64,000 bases of DNA from DASVEE01 sp036380735 (GTDB taxonomy: Bacteria; Acidobacteriota; Thermoanaerobaculia; Gp7-AA8), in NCBI GenBank assembly GCA_036380735.1, contig DASVEE010000033.1:124001-188000 (forward strand), in the 5' to 3' direction. The position numbers were made by a program, and so were the translations under genes. Within the stretch, counting starts at the first letter, position 1. Every line of letters starts with the position of its first letter. A model generated the notes under the pieces. The model saw nothing but the letters and a program-made list of their open reading frames with translations. It made no database searches and was not told the origin of the DNA. This document shows positions 15,838-24,083 of this stretch, one piece after another.

Positions 15838-16380
15838 GGCTGCCGGAGTGGGTCCGTCCTTACCGGCGCGCGCATTACGCCCTCGACGCTTCGGTGCGGC
15901 TGCTCCAGGCGGGCATCACCAGCGCGGCCCGCTGCGGGGCGCGTCCTGACCCGCCGTCCCATCGTCAGCTCGCGGACGCTCGAGCATGCCGAAGCGCGTC
16001 TGCCCTCGCTTCGGAGCGTCTGGCCCGGGCGGCGCGGGAGCTCGTGGGACGTGCTGGCGCGCCTGAAAGCGATGAGCGCCGCCGAGATGCGTGACCTGCT
16101 GAGCTACGCGATGGCTTATGCGCCGCTGGCGGACGAGCTGGAGGCGCTGGCGCAGGCGGTGCGGCACAGTGTCATCACGGCGCGCAACAAGGTAGGCCAG
16201 GAGGCGCTGACGATCTACGCCCTGGCCCAGCGCATGGCCAGACTGGCGGAGAACGCCGGCCTGGCGGCGCACGTCGCCGACATGCGCCGGAAGCTCGGCC
16301 GCGTGCCGTCTGCGGAGGCGCGCGAACGGCGCGCGGCGAAGAAGGCGGCGGCGCAGGCGGCGGTGACGCAGGCAGCGTAG
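15838..16380 (+). pseudogene. probable frameshifted gene, C-terminal 109 codons intact
   Basis: Two frames look coding in succession. The first (to about 15930) reads LPEWVRPYRRAHYALDASV. The second runs from about 15940 to a TAG at 16380 and includes SSRTLEHAEARLPSL, then AEMRDLLSYAMAYAPLADEL and a basic Ala-rich tail. The second is usable on its own from a GTG at 16051 (109 residues). The change of frame without a break in coding character suggests a frameshift in the genome or the assembly. The helical product belongs to no family I can name. Confidence 0.5.
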
Positions 16381-16399
16381 TGGGGTGAGGTAGGAAGTG

Positions 16400-16434
16400 A
16401 GCGGGCGCGTCCGGAGGGCGCGCCCGCTTTTTTT
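16400..16434 (+). terminator. intrinsic terminator
   Basis: AGCGGGCGCG, a 9-base loop, CGCGCCCGCT and a run of seven T. It lies 20 bases after the stop at 16380, and is the clearest classical terminator in the window. Confidence 0.9.
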
Positions 16435-16440
16435 GGGGGG

Positions 16441-16712
16441 GCCTCATGTGTCATCCCGAACTGCCCGTATGGGGGGGCCGGGTGGGGGAGGGCGGTGAGG
16501 GATCCGTGTGGGGGAAAGTCGCCGCACTGCCGCACCGTGTTTCCCCCGCACGGTTCCCTCACCCGCCTCCCCCACCCGAGCCCCCATACGGCGGGTTCGG
16601 GATGACACATGGGGGCAACCCCACCCGAGCCCCCATACGGCGGGATTCGGGATGACACATGGGGGAAACCCCACCCGAGCCCCCATACGGCGGGTTCGGG
16701 ATGACACCTTTC
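16441..16712. repeat. GTGTCATCCCGAA element, copy 2, with two extra tandem units
   Basis: The left arm starts TGTCATCCCGAACTGCCCG. The right arm is its reverse complement. Two further copies of an approximately 53-bp unit (CACCCGAGCCCCCATACGGC and onward) follow, each ending in GGGATGACAC. The inner arms contain GGGGGAAA and TTTCCCCC. Confidence 0.8.
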
Positions 16713-16795
16713 ACCCGCGCAGGCGGGAAGTCACGTCCAGGGGGCCGCGTGCGCGTCACCCCATCGGGCGGGCGGCGTTTGCGGCGCACCCAAAA

Positions 16796-16975
16796 GGGGA
16801 ACGATGGGACAAATGGGACCTATGGGTCAAATAGGACCTATGGGTAGGCCCCCCACCCTACCACCGAGCCCACCCACCCCCGAGGCCGCAGGGTCCGCAG
16901 GCCCATACGCCCATAGGTCCCATCGGTCCTATAGGTCCCATGTCCCATAGGTCCCATGTCCCATAGGTCCCACCC
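16796..16975. repeat. 9-nt hairpin array, copy with long spacer
   Basis: It begins GGGGAACGATGGGACAAATG. A spacer of about 65 bases follows, then GTCCYATNN-type units and GTCCCAT repeats. With the GTGTCATCCCGAA element it fills the 692-bp gap before the helicase gene. Confidence 0.8.
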
Positions 16976-17072
16976 CCCCCACCCCATCCCGCCCCTATCG
17001 TCTTTGCCATCAGAATTTTCCGGGGGGCTCGGCCGTTGGCGATCTTTGACTAACACGAAAAGAAGGTAATGA

Positions 17073-18338
17073 TTGTCATTCAGTAACCTCGGACTCGGTC
17101 CGAACCTCCTCCGGTCGATCGATGAGATCGGCTACACGCAGCCAACCCCCATTCAGACAGCCGCGATCCCCGAGATCCTCGGCGGGCATGACCTGATCGG
17201 CATCGCTCAGACCGGCACCGGCAAGACGGCGGCGTTCGCTCTGCCGCTGCTCGAGCTGCTTGCGCGCAGCGGCCAGTCTTCGGCCCGTTCGCCCCGCGCG
17301 CTGATCCTGGCGCCGACGCGCGAGCTGGCCCTGCAGATCGACGAAAACGTTCGCGCTCACGCGAAGCACCTCCGCCTCAACTGCGTCACCGTCTTCGGTG
17401 GCGTCGGGGAAATGCCGCAGATCCAGGCGTTGCGCCGCGGCGTCGACGTCCTCGTCGCCACGCCCGGGCGCCTCATCGACCTGATGGGCTCCGGCCACGT
17501 CAAACTGAACGACGTGCGCATCCTCGTCCTCGACGAAGCGGATCGCATGCTCGACATGGGCTTCCTGCCGCAGATCCGCCGCGTCGTGAACGCCACGCCG
17601 CGCGAGCGCCAGACGCTGCTCTTCTCCGCGACCTTGTCGACGGACATCGAGCGCGTCACGGCCGAGTTCCTGCGCCAGCCGAAGACGGTCGAGATCGGCC
17701 GCCGCACGAATCCCGCCGACTCGGTCGAGCAGACGCTCTACCCGGTGCCGCGCAGCCGCAAGGTCGCGCTGCTGCTTCGTCTCCTCGAAGACAGCAAGCT
17801 GGATTCGGTGCTCGTCTTCTCCCGCACCAAGCACGGCGCCGACAAGATCGCGCGCAAGCTGCAGGCGGCGAAGATCTCGTGCGCGACGATTCACTCGAAC
17901 CGTTCGCAGAGCCAGCGCGTCGCCGCGCTCACCGCGTTCAAGAACGGCACGTGCCGCGTGCTCGTAGCGACCGACATCGCCGCGCGCGGCATCGACGTCG
18001 AGGCGATCTCGCACGTGGTGAACTTCGACTTCCCGATGCACCCGGAGGACTACGTCCACCGCATCGGACGCACGGGCCGCGCGGACGCCATCGGCGACGC
18101 GATCAGCTTCGTGACGCAGGATGACGAGCAGTACGTGCGCCTCCTGGAGAAGACGATCCGCAAGACGCTCAACCGCCGCAAACTCGAAGGCTTCGACTAC
18201 ACCGACGACACGCCGATGCTGTCGCAGCCGTACGTGCGCCCCTCGCAGCCGCAGATGCGTCATCATGCGCGTCCGCAACATGGGAACGCGACGCCAACCG
18301 AATCCTCTCGCCCGCAGCAGCGCCGCCGCGCCTGGTAA
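17073..18338 (+). CDS. rhlE: DEAD-box ATP-dependent RNA helicase, RhlE type
   Basis: The 421-residue helicase has the Q motif (GYTQPTPIQ), motif I (AQTGTGKT), Ia (PTRELA), Ib (TPGRL), II (DEAD), III (SAT), V (ATDIAARGID) and VI (HRIGRTGRA). A short basic C-terminal tail fits RhlE proteins, which remodel RNA in ribosome assembly and mRNA turnover. The start is TTG, 7 bases after AAGAAGG; the nearby ATG at 17069 leads straight to a stop. The downstream glycosylase gene overlaps its 3' end. Confidence 0.93.
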   Translation: MSFSNLGLGPNLLRSIDEIGYTQPTPIQTAAIPEILGGHDLIGIAQTGTGKTAAFALPLLELLARSGQSSARSPRALILAPTRELALQIDENVRAHAKHLRLNCVTVFGGVGEMPQIQALRRGVDVLVATPGRLIDLMGSGHVKLNDVRILVLDEADRMLDMGFLPQIRRVVNATPRERQTLLFSATLSTDIERVTAEFLRQPKTVEIGRRTNPADSVEQTLYPVPRSRKVALLLRLLEDSKLDSVLVFSRTKHGADKIARKLQAAKISCATIHSNRSQSQRVAALTAFKNGTCRVLVATDIAARGIDVEAISHVVNFDFPMHPEDYVHRIGRTGRADAIGDAISFVTQDDEQYVRLLEKTIRKTLNRRKLEGFDYTDDTPMLSQPYVRPSQPQMRHHARPQHGNATPTESSRPQQRRRAW

Positions 18339-19482
18339 CGGGCGCCGCCCTGTCGAGCTTTCTCGCGCCGAGGCGCGCCGCCTGCTGGTGGCGCACCTCG
18401 GGTTAGCGAAGGTGCTGGGGCGCGGCGCACGCGGCACCCGCGCCGTCCTCGACAAGCTCCGCTGCATCCAGCTCGATCCGCTCGACGTCCTCGGCACGAA
18501 CGCGGACCTCGTGGTCATGGCGCGCGTCGACGGCGTCCATCGCGGCGACGTGTGGCGCCACCTCTTCCCCGAGCACGCCTTCGAGCACTTCGCGAAGGAG
18601 CGCTGCATCCTGCCGGCGCGCGCGTTCCCGTGGTACGCCACGCGCGGCCATCAGGCGCAGACGCCGTGGTGGAGCCACGGCGAGCGCGAACGGCGCGTGC
18701 CGCCGGCGCTCGTCGACGCGGTGCTGCGCGAGGTGCGCGAGCGCGGCCCGGTCACGGCGCGCGAGCTGACGGACCACGGCAGCGTCGAGCCGCTCGACTG
18801 GAGCGGCTGGATGGGCACGGCGAAAGCGACGTCGATGGCGCTGGAGATCCTCTGGACGCGGCTCGACATCGTCGTCTGCGGACGCACGGAGTCGGGCGCG
18901 AAGATCTACCGCGTGCCCGATTTTCCCGCGGCCGAGGTGGGCGACTTCGACCGCTGGGCCGTGCGGGAGCGCGCGCATGCGGCGGGGCTGCTGACGCGCA
19001 CCAGCGGCGGCTCGCTGTGGTCGATGCTGCGCGACGTGCGGCAGTCGCCGCTCATCGAGGAGATGGTCGAGAGCGGAGAGCTGGTGGACGTCACCATCGA
19101 GGAGTCGCCGCGCCGCTATCTGGCGGTGCCGGAGTTTCTGAAGACGAAGCGCGTGCCCTACGACGACCGTGTGCGCGTCCTGGGGCCGCTGGACCCGCTG
19201 ATGTGGGACCGCGACCTGCTGCGGCATGCGTTCGACTTCGACTACGTGTGGGAAGTGTACAAACCGGCGCCGCAGCGAAAGTGGGGTTGGTACGTGGTGC
19301 CGCTGCTGCAGCGCGACCAGTTCATCGGCCGGATGGACGCACGCGTGGAAGGCGACCGGCTGGTGGTGTCGAAGCTGTGGCTGGAAAGCGACGACGCCGA
19401 CCGCGACGCGATTGCCGCGGCGCTGCAGCGCCACGCGGAGCTGTGCGGGGCCACGCGCGTGAAGATGCCGCGGAGGTGGTAG
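18265..19482 (+). CDS. AlkZ/YcaQ-type DNA glycosylase family protein
   Basis: About 405 residues. The N-terminal part (LSRAEARRLLVAHLGLAKV, then DKLRCIQLDPLDVL) and the winged-helix core match the YcaQ/AlkZ (DUF1006) family, which removes interstrand crosslinks or alkylated bases. The catalytic Q-x-D/Q element corresponds to QLD in CIQLDPL. The start is uncertain: ATG codons at 18265 and 18280 both lie inside the helicase gene and lack a ribosome site, so translation is probably coupled to the helicase. Confidence 0.8.
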   Translation: MRVRNMGTRRQPNPLARSSAAAPGNGRRPVELSRAEARRLLVAHLGLAKVLGRGARGTRAVLDKLRCIQLDPLDVLGTNADLVVMARVDGVHRGDVWRHLFPEHAFEHFAKERCILPARAFPWYATRGHQAQTPWWSHGERERRVPPALVDAVLREVRERGPVTARELTDHGSVEPLDWSGWMGTAKATSMALEILWTRLDIVVCGRTESGAKIYRVPDFPAAEVGDFDRWAVRERAHAAGLLTRTSGGSLWSMLRDVRQSPLIEEMVESGELVDVTIEESPRRYLAVPEFLKTKRVPYDDRVRVLGPLDPLMWDRDLLRHAFDFDYVWEVYKPAPQRKWGWYVVPLLQRDQFIGRMDARVEGDRLVVSKLWLESDDADRDAIAAALQRHAELCGATRVKMPRRW

Positions 19483-19487
19483 GGCGC

Positions 19488-19543
19488 GGGGGACGATGGG
19501 ACGAATAGGACGAATAGGACAGATAGGACGAATGGGACTTATG
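19488..19543. repeat. 9-nt array, left arm only
   Basis: Five or six GGACNNATR units (GGACGAATA, GGACAGATA, GGACTTATG) follow GGGGGACGATG directly after the glycosylase stop. No reverse-complement arm is present. Confidence 0.8.
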
Positions 19544-19690
19544 CGCGACTGATTTGCGCGCGAAACATCGGTGCGTGTGTCGTCAACGTCCCAATCCCGC
19601 CTCCATTTGCGCACATTTGTGACGAGCGGCCGGGATCGTGGGATGACCCGGCTTGATCGCGCCTGCGCTTCCGTCGATGCTGTCGGGCGC

Positions 19691-20449
19691 ATGCTCATTC
19701 GCACGCTGATCGTCGATGACGAGCCTCTCGCCCGCAAGCGCATCCGGGCTTTGCTGCGCGACCACCCCGACTTCGACGTCGTCGCCGAGGCGGAGAATGG
19801 CGACGAGGCGCTGGAGGCGGTCCGGGAGCACGATCCGGAGCTCGTCTTCCTCGACGTGCAGATGCCGGGGCTCGACGGCTTCGAGGTCGTGCGCTCGCTG
19901 GGTCCGGAGCACTGCCCCCTCATCGTCTTCGTCACGGCGTTCGAGCAGTACGCGCTGCAGGCGTTCCAGGTGAGCGCGGTGCAGTACCTCCTCAAGCCGA
20001 TCGGGCGCGAGGAATTCGGCCGCGCGCTCGACCGCGTGCGCAAGCTGCGCGGCGAGCCGGAAGACGCGTCGACGTCGGTCACGAAGCTGCTCGATCAGCT
20101 GCGCGACCGGCGCACGTTCCTGCAGCGCGTGCTGGTCAAGGCGCGCGGCCGGGCCTTGCTGTTCCGCATCGAAGAGATCGACTGGTTCGAGTCGGCCGGG
20201 AATTACATTCGTCTGCACATCGGTACCGATGGGTATCTGCTGCGTGAAACGATGTCCGGCCTCGAAGAAAAGCTCGACCCGCAACGCTTCGTGCGCGTGC
20301 ACCGCACGGCGATCGTGAACGTCGACCGCATCCGCGAGCTGCAGGCGGCGTCGCACGGCGATTACATGGTGGTCCTGAAGACGGGCGCGCAGATCACGCT
20401 CTCACGTGTTTACCGCGACCGCCTCGATACCCTCCTCGGCCGGCTCTGA
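19691..20449 (+). CDS. LytTR-family response regulator (system 1)
   Basis: The 252-residue protein has a receiver domain (about 1-120) with the acidic pair in LIVDDEPLA, the phosphorylated Asp in VFLDVQMPG and Lys in LLKPIG. A C-terminal LytTR DNA-binding domain (about 150-250) contains WFESAGNYIRLH and RVHRTAIVNVDRI. The ATG at 19691 was chosen because the domain starts there; upstream codons read through non-coding sequence. Its TGA overlaps the ATG of the kinase gene (ATGA), so the pair is one operon. Confidence 0.92.
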   Translation: MLIRTLIVDDEPLARKRIRALLRDHPDFDVVAEAENGDEALEAVREHDPELVFLDVQMPGLDGFEVVRSLGPEHCPLIVFVTAFEQYALQAFQVSAVQYLLKPIGREEFGRALDRVRKLRGEPEDASTSVTKLLDQLRDRRTFLQRVLVKARGRALLFRIEEIDWFESAGNYIRLHIGTDGYLLRETMSGLEEKLDPQRFVRVHRTAIVNVDRIRELQAASHGDYMVVLKTGAQITLSRVYRDRLDTLLGRL

Positions 20450-21909
20450 TGACCCCTCGCACGCGCGCGGTCCTCGTTTCGATCTTCGCCTGGCCGCTGA
20501 TCGGCGCGCTGGTCTTCCTCTTCGAAGCAGTGCTCAGCGCGGTGGTCGGCCAGGGCTTCGGGATCGATCCGGAGGACCTGCGGTGGGGGTTCGTCGGCTG
20601 GCTGGAGTGGATGCTGCTCGCGCCGCTGGTGGTGCTCATCGCCATGCGCATCGCGTGGACGCGGCTGCCGCTGCATGCGGTGTGGGCGCTCGTCGTGTCG
20701 ACGGCGCACTCGGTCATCTTCTTCGCCCTGCGCGGCGTGCCGGTGGAATCGATGTTCGAGACGTGGCTGCCGGTCGCGCCGCGCTTCCTGTCGCTCGACC
20801 TGCTGGTGTACGGCGCGACGGTGCTGGCCACGCATGTGGTCATCGATCTGGAGCAAGCGTGGGTGCGGCATCGCGATGAGGTGGAGCTGGAGCGCCGGCT
20901 CGCGCGCGCCGAGCACGATCTGCTGAAGGCGCAACTGCGTCCCGATCAGCTCGACGGCGCGCTGCGCGAGATCGAAGAGCTGATCGAGCAGGACACGCTG
21001 GCGGCCGAGAGGCGTATCAACACGTTCAGCGAGTTCCTGCGGGCGTCGCTGCGGGCCACGATGAACGTGGAGGCGGAGGCGGAGCCGGAGGAGAAGGAAG
21101 CGCGGCCTTCGCGGCTGTCGTTCCTCCGCTTCGCGCTGGTGATCATCGCGCTGCCGCTGACGATCCGCGCGCTGCACGTGCTGGCAACGGAGGGGAAGTC
21201 GCTCGACGCGCCGCTGCTGTCGACGAGCCCCACCATCGATTTTCTCGTGGTCGTGACGGTGGCGCTGGCGGTCTTCGCGTATCGCCGCTATGCGGTGCTG
21301 CGGGAGCGCACGCTACGCTCGGCGGAGCTGGACTCGCGGCTGCTGCGGACGCATTCGCAGACGCTGCGGCTGCAGCTCAACCCGCACTTTCTGTTCAACG
21401 CGCTGAACTCGATCGCGGCGCTGCTGGAAGATGACGCACCGGCGGCGTTGACGATGACGAACCGCCTGCGCGCGTTCCTGCATCGTGCGCTGGCGAGCGA
21501 CCGCCAGGAAGTGACGCTGGCCGAGGAGCTGGATCTGCTGCAGGCGTACGTGGAGATCGAGAAGGTGCGCTTCGGCACGCGCCTGCAGCTCGACGTGAGC
21601 TGCGCGGCCTCAGCGAGCACCGCGATGGTGCCGACGCTCGTCCTGCAGCCGCTCGTGGAGAACGCGGTGCGGCACGGCCTGGCGCCGGTGGAAGGCGGCC
21701 GCGTCTCCATCACGGCCGACACCGAAAGCGGCGCGCTCCGCATCGAAGTGCGCAACAGCGCGGTGGCGACGCGGACGCCGGCGCGCGAAGGGATCGGCCT
21801 GACCAACACGAGGACGCGCTTGCGGCAGCTTTATGGCGAAGCCGCGGAGCTGCGTTTGGAAGCGGTAGTGGATGGATTCCGCGCGGTAGTCAGTGTGCCC
21901 GTGCATTGA
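20449..21909 (+). CDS. LytS-type membrane histidine kinase with an internal degenerate duplication (system 1)
   Basis: The 486-residue kinase has four hydrophobic segments (1-135) and a first kinase-like stretch (about 150-205, KAQLRPDQLDGALREI) in which the phosphorylatable His is replaced. Two more hydrophobic segments follow, then an intact His_kinase domain (LQLNPHFLFNALNSIAALL) and an ATPase domain with the N-box VLQPLVENAVRHG. It looks like a tandem duplication with the first copy decayed. It should phosphorylate the LytTR regulator encoded just upstream; the stimulus is unknown. Confidence 0.9.
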   Translation: MTPRTRAVLVSIFAWPLIGALVFLFEAVLSAVVGQGFGIDPEDLRWGFVGWLEWMLLAPLVVLIAMRIAWTRLPLHAVWALVVSTAHSVIFFALRGVPVESMFETWLPVAPRFLSLDLLVYGATVLATHVVIDLEQAWVRHRDEVELERRLARAEHDLLKAQLRPDQLDGALREIEELIEQDTLAAERRINTFSEFLRASLRATMNVEAEAEPEEKEARPSRLSFLRFALVIIALPLTIRALHVLATEGKSLDAPLLSTSPTIDFLVVVTVALAVFAYRRYAVLRERTLRSAELDSRLLRTHSQTLRLQLNPHFLFNALNSIAALLEDDAPAALTMTNRLRAFLHRALASDRQEVTLAEELDLLQAYVEIEKVRFGTRLQLDVSCAASASTAMVPTLVLQPLVENAVRHGLAPVEGGRVSITADTESGALRIEVRNSAVATRTPAREGIGLTNTRTRLRQLYGEAAELRLEAVVDGFRAVVSVPVH

Positions 21910-21910
21910 G

Positions 21911-22011
21911 GGAGAACGATAGGACGAATGGGACAAATAGGACGAATAGGACAGATGGGACGTCTCATAGGTCCTATTCGTCCTATTCGTCCCATTTGTC
22001 CTATCGTCCCC
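21911..22011. repeat. 9-nt hairpin array, near-complete
   Basis: Two 45-nt arms pair with only a few mismatches around a loop of about 10 bases. It runs from GGAGAACGATAGGACGAATG to CATTTGTCCTATCGTCCCC and starts one base after the kinase stop. It is the best example of the whole-element structure. Confidence 0.9.
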
Positions 22012-22045
22012 TGTATTTTTCCGCCGCCCCGCCCGACCCACCACC

Positions 22046-22234
22046 ATGCGATTCGTGATCACGGGCGTTCGGTCGAAGACGGAGTGGTCTGGCGACGATA
22101 GTGAGTATCAGCAGCTGCGCGATGAGCTGCTGGGCGACGATACGTTGCCGATACGGCCGGAACCGAAGACGGAGGAATCGTCGAAGGTCTCGCCGGACCT
22201 TTTGAAACTGATCGCCATCCTTGCGGTCACCTAG
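22046..22234 (+). CDS. small protein, possibly truncated effector-associated component
   Basis: The 62-residue frame reads MRFVITGVRSKTEWSGDDSE, then LRDELLGDDTL, and ends SPDLLKLIAILAVT. The layout (short acidic-helical block, Pro linker, S-x-DLLKLI) faintly resembles the first half of effector-associated constant component (EACC1-like) proteins from conflict systems, but this is from memory and weak. There is no ribosome site. It ends 2 bases from the convergent LytTR gene. It could also be a chance frame. Confidence 0.35.
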   Translation: MRFVITGVRSKTEWSGDDSEYQQLRDELLGDDTLPIRPEPKTEESSKVSPDLLKLIAILAVT

Positions 22235-22236
22235 AG

Positions 22237-23001
22237 CTACAGCTTCTGCCCGAGCACCGTCTCCAGGCGCGGCCGGAACGAGGGGCCCAGCGGCACGGAG
22301 GCGCCTGTGCTGAGCACAATCGAGTACGAGCCGTCCGGGGCGGCGATCAGCTTTTTGACGCGGTCGAGGTTGATGATCGCGCTGCGGTGGACGCGGATGA
22401 AGACCGAGGGGTCGAGGGTCTCGTCGAGCTTTTGCATCGACTCGCGCAGGAGGTAGGACGACTCGCCGCTGTAGAGGCGCGAGTAGTTGCCTTCGGCGCC
22501 GATCCAGTCGACGGTGTTGGCCTTGAGGAACACGATCTCGCCGCGCGCGCGCACCGCGAAGCGGTCGCGCCGCTGGAGCGGACGGCCGTTGATCAGAGCC
22601 GCGGTGACCACGGCGCCGCTCGCGCCATTGCCGCCGTTCGACATCAGTGCGCGTGCACGATCGAGCGCGCGCGAAAGACGCACCTGATCGAACGGCTTGA
22701 CGAGGTAGTCGGCCGCGCTGACGTCGAAGGCCTCCAGCGCGAACTCGGCGTGTGCGGTGGTGAAGATGACGACGGGGCGGCGCTCCTCGCCGAGGACGTG
22801 CAGCAGATCGAAGCCGCTGCCTTGCGGCATCTGGATGTCCAGGAAGAGGAGGTCGACGGTCTCGCGGTCGAAGAGCTGCGCCGCTTCCTGCGCGCTGGCG
22901 GACTCGCCGACGAGCTCCACGTCCTCGTGCGATTCGAGCAGCATCCGCAGCCGCGAGCGGGCCAGGGGCTCGTCTTCGACGATGAGTGCGCGAATCATCA
23001 T
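22237..23001 (-). CDS. LytTR-family response regulator (system 2)
   Basis: The 254-residue protein has a receiver domain (LIVEDEPLA, LLFLDIQMPQG, LVKPFD) and a C-terminal LytTR domain (WIGAEGNYSRLY, RVHRSAIINLDRV). It is paralogous to the regulator at 19691-20449. Its ATG overlaps the stop of the degenerate kinase gene upstream (ATGA), so it is the last gene of a three-gene operon with two kinase-like proteins. Confidence 0.92.
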   Translation of the reverse strand: MMIRALIVEDEPLARSRLRMLLESHEDVELVGESASAQEAAQLFDRETVDLLFLDIQMPQGSGFDLLHVLGEERRPVVIFTTAHAEFALEAFDVSAADYLVKPFDQVRLSRALDRARALMSNGGNGASGAVVTAALINGRPLQRRDRFAVRARGEIVFLKANTVDWIGAEGNYSRLYSGESSYLLRESMQKLDETLDPSVFIRVHRSAIINLDRVKKLIAAPDGSYSIVLSTGASVPLGPSFRPRLETVLGQKL

Positions 23002-24083
23002 GCAGCCACCCCTTCTGTTCCGTGTAACGGCAACGTAATACGGGTAACGCAGCCGTTGGTGTCTTGTTCATGGAGAAGTGCGCACTCGTCACCGAATCGT
23101 TGCCGGATGCGGAAACGCAGCTCGTCGAAGGTCTCGCGGCAGGTGGTGGAGCTGCATCCGGCAGCGTGCAGCAGCAGATCGAGCTGCTCTTCATCGGCGT
23201 GTCCGGCGATCTCGATGTGGCGTGCACCGGAGCTCGTCGCCGCGCTTTCGACGAGGCTCTGCAACACCATGGCGGGAACGGAGACCTCGAGCAGGCCGAG
23301 GTCGACGTCGAAGCGGCTGGTGAGCTGAGGGCGCGAGCCGCGGCGCACGAGCTCGAGGTAGCGGTCGACGAACTCGAGCTCCTCGCCCAGCGTCACCTCG
23401 CCGCGGCGGTCGTAATCGAGACCGCGGCGGAGCACGTCGCCGAGGGCGACGAGCATGTCGTCGGCGATGGAGGGCTCGTGGCGGATGCGTTTGCCGATCT
23501 CCTTCAGCGTGGCGAACATGAACTGCGGCTGCAGGCGCGAGCGAATCTGCTCGATCTCGGCGTTCGCCACCGCGGCCTGCAGGTCGAAGGCATGCTGCTG
23601 CCGCGACTCGGCCTCGGCCGCCAGCATCATCAGATTGACGATGCCGATGATGATCCAGATGATGAGCAGCCAGGGGTAGAAGCGTTTCGCGACGGAGACT
23701 TCGAAGATGAATTCGGCGCGGATGCCGGTTCTTTCCGCGAGCTCGTGCACGATCCCCCCGCCCACGGCGCGCACCCACGAAAGCATCGGTGTGAAGACGA
23801 GCAGCAGCGCCAGATTGCGCACGAGGTGCGGGCGGCGCAGCGGCAGCCGCTCGGCGACAAAGAAGACGATGGGAGTGAAGGCCGCCCAGACGAGAGAGGT
23901 CGTCAGGTGGAAGCGGATCGTTTCGCCCCACGGCGCTTCCCCGCCCATTGCGAGCACGCGCCGGTGAAAGTCGCTCGCGTTGAAGATCGACACCACCAGC
24001 CAGATGACGGTGATCCACCCCGCAATCCCGGCGAGCTCCAGGATGGGACGGCGGTTCCGCAGAAAGGCTTGCAAGGTCGTCAT
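22998..24083 (-). CDS. degenerate LytS-type kinase (pseudokinase)
   Basis: The 361-residue protein has four hydrophobic segments and a His_kinase-like domain, but the phosphoacceptor site reads RLQPQFMFATLKEI where active members have LQPHFLFN-type sequence. Gln therefore replaces the His and Ala replaces the Asn. The N-box position reads LQSLVESAATSSG and lacks the Asn that binds ATP, and the G-boxes are not visible. It should be catalytically dead. It overlaps an intact kinase gene and the regulator gene by 4 bases on each side. It probably acts as a partner or sensor for the intact kinase (inference). Confidence 0.88.
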   Translation of the reverse strand: MTTLQAFLRNRRPILELAGIAGWITVIWLVVSIFNASDFHRRVLAMGGEAPWGETIRFHLTTSLVWAAFTPIVFFVAERLPLRRPHLVRNLALLLVFTPMLSWVRAVGGGIVHELAERTGIRAEFIFEVSVAKRFYPWLLIIWIIIGIVNLMMLAAEAESRQQHAFDLQAAVANAEIEQIRSRLQPQFMFATLKEIGKRIRHEPSIADDMLVALGDVLRRGLDYDRRGEVTLGEELEFVDRYLELVRRGSRPQLTSRFDVDLGLLEVSVPAMVLQSLVESAATSSGARHIEIAGHADEEQLDLLLHAAGCSSTTCRETFDELRFRIRQRFGDECALLHEQDTNGCVTRITLPLHGTEGVAA

